The notes under the pieces are model-generated. The model did no database searches. It was not told the origin of the DNA and was given only the letters and a program-made list of their open reading frames with translations. Below, one piece after another: positions 23,501 to 27,976 of a stretch of DNA of 27,976 nucleotides. Each line of letters opens with the position of its first letter. Position 1 is the stretch's first letter. This DNA comes from an uncultured Pseudomonadota bacterium (GTDB taxonomy: Bacteria; Myxococcota_A; Polyangia; HGW-17), in contig CALKWH010000025.1 in assembly GCA_938004375.1 (NCBI GenBank), positions 1 to 27,976 on the forward strand, given 5' to 3'. The position numbers and the translations under genes were made by a program.

Positions 23501-24953
23501 CAGCTACGTGCTGCACCCCGAGCTCGTCGCGAACCTGGGGACCGCGCGCAGGGCCCCCGGGCTCGCCTACGGCCGGGCCACCCGCAAGGCGCAGTTCCTG
23601 TACACCATCGGCGGCGACGACGGGACGCCGGCCGGTGCCCTCGACTCCGTGGAGGTGGCCGGCCTGGGCCGCTTCGGCGAGATCGGCCCCTGGGGTCCGG
23701 TGGAGAACGGGCTCCCCGCCGGCCGCACCCTGGCCCACGCCCGTTCCCTGGGCGGCTTCGTCTACCTGCTCGGCGGCCTCGACGCCGCGGGCGTGGCCTC
23801 CGATGAAATCCAGCGCGCCCGGATCCTCGATCCCCTCGAGGTCCCCGAGCTCGTGGACGTCAACCTGCAGTTCGCCGCCCTGGGCAACGGCCTCGAGGCC
23901 GGCTCCTGGACCTACGTCGTCTCGGCGGTGATGCCCGCCGGCGACGCCGCGAACCCGGGCGGAGAGACCTTGCCGTCCGAGGCCGTGACGCTCTACGCGC
24001 CCGACGTCCCCGACGGCGTCGAGATCACCCTGACCTGGGACACCATGCACGGCGCGGACACCGTGACCCCGGCCGCCCAGTACCGCGTCTACCGCACCCT
24101 GACGGTCAACGGCGGCGCCGGCGAGCTGCGCCTGCTGGCCGTGGTGGCCGGCACCAACGCGGCGACCCACTCGTTCACCGACACCAACCCGCTCCTCTTC
24201 GAGGACGACACCCGCGCGCCGCTGACCATCGGCCAGTTGGGCCGGTGGCACGTCCACGGCCATCTGAACACCCCGCGCGCGTCGTACGGCTTCATCGAGG
24301 TGAGCGACTACAGCGCGGACGGCCAGGACGTGGGCTGCACCCCGTACTGGTACGTGCTCGGCGGCCTCACCGACGTGGCCACCGAGAGCGCGGGCTACGA
24401 GGTCATCGACATCTCGGGCGGCCTGCTGGGGACCCCGGTGGAGTTCGCCGCCACGGGCGATCTGCCGGCCCGGCGCGAGCACGCCCTGTGGGCCGCCTCG
24501 GAGGGCAACGCCATCGAGACCACGCTCGGCGCCTGCGAGTTCTATCTCTACAGCGGCTCGGGTGCCACGGGCCCCCTCGACACGCCCGCCACGGTGAACA
24601 CGGTGCGGGTGGCCAAGTACAGCGGCGGCGCCCTGGGCCAGCTCGGCGCGTTCGGGCAGGCCATGCAGTCGGGCAGCCTGGTGAACTACCGCGGCTACGG
24701 CGCCTTCTGGAGCGGCGACCGGGCCTACAACCTGGGCGGCTGGCAGGCCGGCGTCATCGTGAACAACGTCATGGACGGCCGGTGGACGGCCATCACCGAG
24801 CCGAGGATCCAGAACATGACCAGCTCGGGACAGAACCTGAACCAGGCCCGCGCCCTATACGGCTTCACCCGGGTCGGCAACGTCGTCTACCTCGTGGGCG
24901 GCGTGAGTCCGATGGGCACGGTGCTGACCTCCTCGGAGTACAACGTGCGCTGA
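20544..24953 (+). CDS. Large TIG/IPT-repeat and Kelch-repeat lipoprotein
   Basis: 1469 residues, ATG at 20544 with GGAGGTG 5 nt upstream. Signal peptide with lipobox WAGC (Cys22). Residues about 35-600 hold five or six TIG/IPT-like Ig modules of 106-123 residues, starting at Cys42, Cys165, Cys272, Cys378, Cys492 and Cys602. Each opens P-x-Cys, contains TGTGF and VGG, and ends with VTVTNP-x-P-A-x-C. In modules 2-5 four cysteines recur at the same offsets (0, about +40, +53, +83), implying two disulfides per module. More divergent Ig-like modules follow to about 975. Residues about 1000-1469 carry Kelch-like strands (FLYTIGGDDG, FVYLLGGLD, YWYVLGGLTD, VVYLVGGVS), interrupted at about 1105-1225 by a fibronectin-III-like insert. 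Likely a surface adhesion or binding protein; ligand unknown. Followed 27 bp downstream by an outer-membrane protein gene. Confidence 0.88.
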   Translation: MRTRIHLPFLLFLGWVLAWAGCSNGVEGPKPSAELVTPQVVCHQAETWVLIDGAGFSPAPVDALTDDPAMALPQVTLSLMSDVDGSALTQVDTLLNPDAADPANLRVKWINGRQLSFLVDPALALARGVYDVSVRNPTGGRTLLPQAFTAVPPPTLDSALPTPICTAQYENEIVLTGAFFLQIGEALPTVNVGGVDFTPVAMEDCAPIAGPRVDVQACNTMRIQVGVDQVGVGAHAVTVTNPAPASCVSSEAVTLHIVPPPVVEEITPEPVCLEQGERALTVTGEGYLELDGVGPTVTVGGVSASVTGLDGCADIEGLAGARTCTSIAIVLADDALSAGAHAVVVTNPVTAQCASEELVELAVVPAPATLELEPQPVCTAQGENVLLLTGTGFIQIGADVPTVLIGGVPVDVATVPESCSAVPGAEDALSCTELELIVAQGDVAPGLHEVEVINPDPAGCTNLPDGQTVEDAVMLSVVPPPSITQIQPNPVCLAQTDMGVTITGTGFLSIEGEVPVVTIGGLELSDVAMLDGTCEAVPGVENVLSCTGMTGTLVQGSLDVNGGPYAVTVTNPEPAGCVSTEAVELVVAPPPDVTGITPATICSGGGLFTVTGTNLQGVSAYLLDPDGGRVDPSSISVNPEGTEAQIAFAAGLRTTTYNLHVTGAGGCSDMLASAITVNLGPVVYYLDPPVVYNGVAIRATIYGSGITALPSAVTVAPAGGGAETALTDLAWDPLRPTKILGTIPSGLDAGTYDVFVRGVGGCDSFLPEGLTVVSEATIALLDPPLNPPFGHENTNVAVNVLAKADADLLVDEVNFLATPRVYLSNTALQTAEPLRAVVFNSSSQLSAIVPPLPAGVYDLVVINPGEPPTVGFSAGAYEAMAVAPPIIVDVLPTKVNKEDDQPIVIYGQHFYNPVVTVECEDGSAPPATVDVAGSTLTELEVSVDAALVTNGAVCVVRVTNSVDGTWDEYFSLSVTTPAGNISPFRPSYVLHPELVANLGTARRAPGLAYGRATRKAQFLYTIGGDDGTPAGALDSVEVAGLGRFGEIGPWGPVENGLPAGRTLAHARSLGGFVYLLGGLDAAGVASDEIQRARILDPLEVPELVDVNLQFAALGNGLEAGSWTYVVSAVMPAGDAANPGGETLPSEAVTLYAPDVPDGVEITLTWDTMHGADTVTPAAQYRVYRTLTVNGGAGELRLLAVVAGTNAATHSFTDTNPLLFEDDTRAPLTIGQLGRWHVHGHLNTPRASYGFIEVSDYSADGQDVGCTPYWYVLGGLTDVATESAGYEVIDISGGLLGTPVEFAATGDLPARREHALWAASEGNAIETTLGACEFYLYSGSGATGPLDTPATVNTVRVAKYSGGALGQLGAFGQAMQSGSLVNYRGYGAFWSGDRAYNLGGWQAGVIVNNVMDGRWTAITEPRIQNMTSSGQNLNQARALYGFTRVGNVVYLVGGVSPMGTVLTSSEYNVR

Positions 24954-24980
24954 ACGCGGCGCTGAACAGGAGTATGCGCA

Positions 24981-25604
24981 ATGTATAAAATCATCTTCCC
25001 TCTTCTCTTCGGTTGTTTCCTGTTGTGTCCGCGCGCCGCCGCCGCGCAAGAGAACGCCCCGGCGTTCTCCCCCTTCGCCGGGCTCAAGCTCGGCGGGGCG
25101 CTGCACTCGGTCTTCAGCGAGCTCGGACCCGCGGCCCAGGTCGAGCTCGAGGGGGGCGTCACCCTGCTGGGCGGGCGCCTGGACGTCGCCCTCACGGGCG
25201 CCTGGGACCGCGCCGCCGCCTCCGGGGACCAGGACGACGGCCGCTTCGACGCCGGCTCCGTCTCCTGGGAGCTCGACCAGGACTTCCTGATGATCGGCCT
25301 GGTCGCCCGCTACCGGTTCCTGCCGCCCGCGAAACCCTTCAACGCCTACGCGGGCGCCGGTCCGCGCCTGCTGCTGCTGCAGACGGTCGTGAACGGCACC
25401 GCCGGGGGTGAGGACCTGGGCGAGAACCGCCAGACCGAGACCCGCTTCGGCGCCGTGCTGGTCGGCGGCGGCGAGTACGTCCTGGGTCCCGGGGCCGTGC
25501 TCCTCGAGGTGTCCCTCGGCATCGGCTGCCTCTCGGGCCTGATCACCGGCGAGAGCAGCGCCTCGGCCCTCAGCGTGCTCGTCGGCTACCGCCTGCGGTT
25601 CTGA
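24981..25604 (+). CDS. Small outer-membrane beta-barrel-like protein
   Basis: 207 residues, ATG at 24981 with CAGGAG about 9 nt upstream. Cleavable signal peptide ending Ala-Ala-Ala-Ala-Gln (cut near residue 22). The mature part alternates strands and turns (FAGLKLGGALHSVF, RLDVALTGAWDR, DFLMIGLVARYRF, FNAYAGAGPRLLLL, ALSVLVGYRLRF) and ends in Arg-Phe, consistent with an eight-stranded OmpA/OmpW-like barrel. Only 27 bp separate it from the TIG/Kelch lipoprotein gene, so they are probably co-transcribed and it may serve as export or anchoring partner (inference). No specific family recognised. Confidence 0.78.
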   Translation: MYKIIFPLLFGCFLLCPRAAAAQENAPAFSPFAGLKLGGALHSVFSELGPAAQVELEGGVTLLGGRLDVALTGAWDRAAASGDQDDGRFDAGSVSWELDQDFLMIGLVARYRFLPPAKPFNAYAGAGPRLLLLQTVVNGTAGGEDLGENRQTETRFGAVLVGGGEYVLGPGAVLLEVSLGIGCLSGLITGESSASALSVLVGYRLRF

Positions 25605-25624
25605 CAGCCGCGGTGAAATCCTGC

Positions 25625-25651
25625 TTGACAACAGACCGTCGATCCAATAAT
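25625..25651 (+). promoter_or_regulatory. Possible sigma-70 promoter for the 25754 gene
   Basis: TTGACA at 25625-25630 and AATAAT at 25646-25651 are separated by 15 bp, shorter than the usual 17. It is about 100 bp ahead of the start at 25754, in an AT-richer spacer. Confidence 0.35.
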
Positions 25652-25753
25652 CAACACAAGTCCTAATGCCGTTGTTCCCAAGTGCCCTGCACATCAGAGA
25701 ATGATCCCTGGTGGCCGGACGTGGGGAGAAAACCCTCAAGGAAAGGAGTGATC

Positions 25754-26440
25754 ATGTTCAAGTTCTCGTTCTCCAACTACAACCTGCTCGACGTCGCAGG
25801 AGCGGCGCTCAACGTCGCCGCGCGCCTCCGCGAGCGTCACCCGGGCGACCCCGTGATGCTCGCCCGCGCGGAGCGCCTCGAGGCCACGGCTCGCCCCGTG
25901 ATCACCGCCTACGAGGGCGTGGACACGAGGCCGGCGACCGCCGACGTCATCGAGAAGGACAACGCGCGGGACGACGACTTCCGCGTGATCGAACACGTCC
26001 TGTTGGTGCACATGATGTCCCCGCTGCACGCGGCTACCGCCCCGGCAGCAGCCGAGCTCCACCGGCTGCTCTTCGGCGAGGGCCTGGACTTCCTGAACGC
26101 CCCCTTCAGCGTCGAATCGGCCCGGCTCGTGTCCCTCTTCGATCAACTCGAGGCCAAGGCCGACCTGATCACCGCCGTCGGTCTCACTCCGTACGTGGCC
26201 CGGCTGCGGGCGTCCCACCAGGCGTTCGAGGCCGCCCGCGAGCAGCGCGGCGAGCTGCGCGCCGCCAAACCCGATGTCGTGGGCGCCGTGCGCGCGCCCC
26301 TGGTGGCCGCCGTGCGCGCCACCATCCTGTTGTTGTCCGAGCCGGCCCACGCCGAACACGCCGTCTACGTCCTCGAGCCGCTGGCCTCCCTGCGCCCCAA
26401 AACCCGGCCGTCGACCCCCGCGGCGCCGACCCCGGTGTAA
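25754..26440 (+). CDS. Helical protein of unknown function
   Basis: 228 residues. ATG at 25754 with AAAGGAG 6 nt upstream; an in-frame ATG at 25682 lacks a ribosome site. No signal peptide or membrane helix, so probably cytoplasmic. Almost the whole chain is predicted alpha-helical by composition and spacing (LLDVAGAALNVAARLRERHP, FRVIEHVLLVHMMSPLHA, RLVSLFDQLEAKADLITAV, LRASHQAFEAAREQRGELRA), ending in a Pro/Thr-rich tail. It resembles a bundle of long helices with no catalytic motif. Family not recognised. It stands alone, downstream of the OMP gene and upstream of the 42-bp repeat array. Confidence 0.7.
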   Translation: MFKFSFSNYNLLDVAGAALNVAARLRERHPGDPVMLARAERLEATARPVITAYEGVDTRPATADVIEKDNARDDDFRVIEHVLLVHMMSPLHAATAPAAAELHRLLFGEGLDFLNAPFSVESARLVSLFDQLEAKADLITAVGLTPYVARLRASHQAFEAAREQRGELRAAKPDVVGAVRAPLVAAVRATILLLSEPAHAEHAVYVLEPLASLRPKTRPSTPAAPTPV

Positions 26441-26514
26441 TCTCCCTTCAGGGAGTGCGGTGGCTCTGCCACAGCCTCTTCTTTTCAAACTTTTCAACGG
26501 CTGGGGAAGACAAA

Positions 26515-26888
26515 GTGAATCGTGTTTGCTTACCTGGACCGACTTGTGGCACCGGAGTGAATTGCATTTGGCTCCCCGAGTCGACTCGTGGCGCCGGAGT
26601 GAATTGCGATTGGTTCCCCGAGTTGCCTTGTGACAACGGAGTGAATTGCGAATGGTTCCCCAAGCCGCTTCGTGGCGTCGGAACGACTTGTGTTGGGTTC
26701 CCGGGCCTCCTGGCGACGGTGGATCGAATTGCGGTTGCTTTCCCGGGCCGCTTCTCGGCGCCAGAGAGAATTGCGTTTGGGTTCCCGGGCCGCCTGGCGA
26801 CGCTGGAACGAATTGCGTTTGTCTTTCAGAGCCGACTGGCGGCGCCAGAACGAATCACGTCTGACTTACCGAGACAAGCCGTGGCCCC
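26515..26888. repeat. 42-bp tandem repeat array, about nine units
   Basis: Units start at 26515, 26557, 26599, 26641, 26683, about 26724, 26766, 26808 and 26850 (last one partial). Typical core: GTGAATTGCGTTTGG, then TTCCCCGAG, then a GGCGCCGGA-like end. Units are clearly related but degenerate, and all are 42 bp except the fifth, which is 41. Three forward frames and one reverse frame are open through parts of it because 42 is divisible by three, but the 41-bp unit breaks any common 14-residue frame, and there is no ribosome site in front; I treat it as non-coding. The gene-free stretch 26441-27111 otherwise holds only an AT-richer spacer (26889-27111) in which I see no terminator, RNA gene or convincing promoter. 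Confidence 0.85.
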
Positions 26889-27111
26889 CATCTTTTTAAC
26901 TATGGAATTTTTCAGGGCACCACTTGACGACGCCCAGGCGAGTGCCTAGAAAGAAAAAGTCCGTACTGGGCACCCGCTCTTCAGCTTCATGCTGATCCAC
27001 GAACTGACTGATTTGTTGGCCGCTTCGGCTTGATGAAACAGTCAGACCTCACCGGTGCTCCGATGCTTCATGAGGCGCGACCTGCCAAGAGGGTCTGCGG
27101 AAGGAAACGAC

Positions 27112-27932
27112 ATGCCCAAATTTACTGAATTTGAACCACAGAACGAAGAGTTTGATCTTCACGATCTGCTCGCGGCGGTCTCGGAAATCGGCTTCGACGA
27201 GGATACCTTGGCGTGGCTGCTGCCGTTTCTTCAACATCCGGAGTGCCTGCCATGCCCCATCCCTGAGTACATGCATCCCGAACAAACCGAAATGTCTGAC
27301 TTCGTGCGGGAGCGGGAGCGTCAACTTCGCGAGAATTGCCTGGCCGCGCTGAAGGCGTGCCGCGATCGTGCGCATTCGACGCGGGACGCCCTCGTGGTAG
27401 ACCTCATCCAGAGTCTCGTCGGGCTGGAAAGGTACTTGTTTCACAACATTTTCACCTTCCGGGATGAGCAGAGAGAATTCGTCACCGTCCGGGATTCCTG
27501 GCGCCAACGCCTGACATCTCTACGGGTCAACTGGGTCCAAGGCATTCGGGACGTCTCGTCGAAGACGCGAATCTCTTTTCAACTGGGTATTGCCCTGCTG
27601 GCCCTGGAAGCTCGGTCCGTCTTCCGCTGGGAGGAGATGCTCAAGCTGGGGAAGGCGGTCGACCCGCGGCTCGTGGATGAAAGCCGGAACCTGCGAGAAG
27701 AAGGCCAGAACACCAGAATATCCTCGGAGCTAATGGACCTGATCCAGGATCCGGAGGGGCTCGTCTATTGGATGGAATGCTTCCTTCGATCGGGCCGAAC
27801 CTTTGAAGTGGATACCCTGCTCGGGCTTCTTCAGTCCGTCGACACCTCCGAGCACCCACTAGTGCTGACTCAACTCGTGAACGCTGGCAGCATTTTCTTT
27901 CATATCCAGCGTGCCCGTATCCATTCCATTTT
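27112..27932 (+). CDS. Protein of unknown function, 3' end cut by adapter
   Basis: At least 273 residues. ATG at 27112 chosen for AAGGAAA 5-6 nt upstream; an in-frame ATG at 27055 has none. The apparent stop at 27952-27954 and the last residues (Asp-Arg-Lys-Ser-Val-Val) are encoded by adapter sequence starting at 27933, so the true C-terminus is missing. The visible part is acidic and mostly helical, with DLHDLLAAVSEIGFDEDTLA, a Cys-Pro-Cys-Pro motif (LPCPIPEY), and a long helical segment with many charged residues. No signal peptide or membrane helix. Family not recognised. G/C bias at third positions is weaker than in the rest of the window, hinting at different origin. Confidence 0.7.
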
Positions 27933-27976
27933 AGATCGGAAGAGCGTCGTGTAGGGAAAGAGTGTAGATCTCGGTG
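27933..27976 (+). other. Illumina P5-side adapter remnant (not genomic)
   Basis: All 44 bases match the reverse complement of the TruSeq universal (read-1/P5) adapter, starting AGATCGGAAGAGCGTCGTGT. Together with the P7-side adapter at 1-52, the contig has the two-ended layout of a library molecule. It creates a false in-frame stop for the last gene. Confidence 0.98.

Noticed and set aside
20712..24482. Very long open frame (1256 codons) on the minus strand
   Set aside because: It is antisense to the TIG/Kelch gene; it arises from the G/C-rich third positions of that gene and its translation is Gly/Arg/His/Val-rich without any domain.
26515..26888. CRISPR array
   Set aside because: Units are contiguous 42-bp repeats that drift along their whole length; there are no identical repeats separated by unrelated spacers and no cas genes.
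26515..26949. A coding gene with 14-residue repeats across the array
   Set aside because: The 41-bp fifth unit changes the phase of the repeat, no ribosome site precedes any candidate start, and several frames are equally open.

Overview
The window is a high-GC (roughly two-thirds G+C by eye) bacterial contig bounded on both sides by Illumina library adapter, so bases 1-52 and 27933-27976 are not genomic and the outermost gene at each end is cut. It carries about 20 protein genes and no rRNA, tRNA or CRISPR that I can see. The many secreted lipoproteins (several with Cys-Asp-Asp after the lipobox), the Asn-Asn-Val/Ile linker, the Cys-rich and TIG/Kelch surface proteins, the FecR-TPR regulator and the long MCE protein with a beta-rich tail suggest a Gram-negative of the Myxococcota / former Deltaproteobacteria type. 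That assignment is inference from gene style, not a marker-gene result.

Layout. 53-1039: a truncated lipoprotein gene (minus) divergent from a lipoprotein with a beta-barrel-like tail (plus). 1061-3819: a 21-bp-period direct repeat followed by a three-gene plus-strand unit, LiaF-like membrane protein, LytS-type histidine kinase and LytTR response regulator, which looks like an envelope-stress circuit. 3830-6346: two PLP-dependent aminotransferases (HisC-like and class III) on the minus strand. 6376-8759: an MCE/MlaD protein and MlaF-type ATPase, translationally coupled, with no permease gene beside them. 8803-10800: an Ig-like-domain lipoprotein. 11095-13513: a SprT-like zinc protease and an unrecognised 501-residue protein. 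13516-14595: a solitary PilT ATPase. 14768-17118: two convergent Cys-rich lipoprotein genes around a 400-bp spacer full of inverted repeats. The larger protein is the most striking product here: twelve consecutive six-cysteine modules with cystine-knot (conotoxin-like) spacing. 17221-20308: a three-gene minus-strand operon with four-base ATGA overlaps, ECF sigma factor, FecR-TPR protein and outer-membrane-like protein. 20544-25604: a 1469-residue TIG/Kelch lipoprotein and a small outer-membrane protein. 25754-26440: a helical unknown. 26515-26888: a nine-unit, 42-bp tandem array without a convincing reading frame. 27112-27932: an unknown gene truncated at the adapter.

How it fits together. 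Most of the window concerns the cell envelope: two regulatory units (LiaF-LytS-LytTR and sigma-FecR-OMP), a lipid-transport ATPase/MCE pair, and at least six lipoproteins or outer-membrane proteins. The aminotransferases, PilT and the SprT-like protease look unrelated to these. No experimentally named system can be assigned to the window as a whole.
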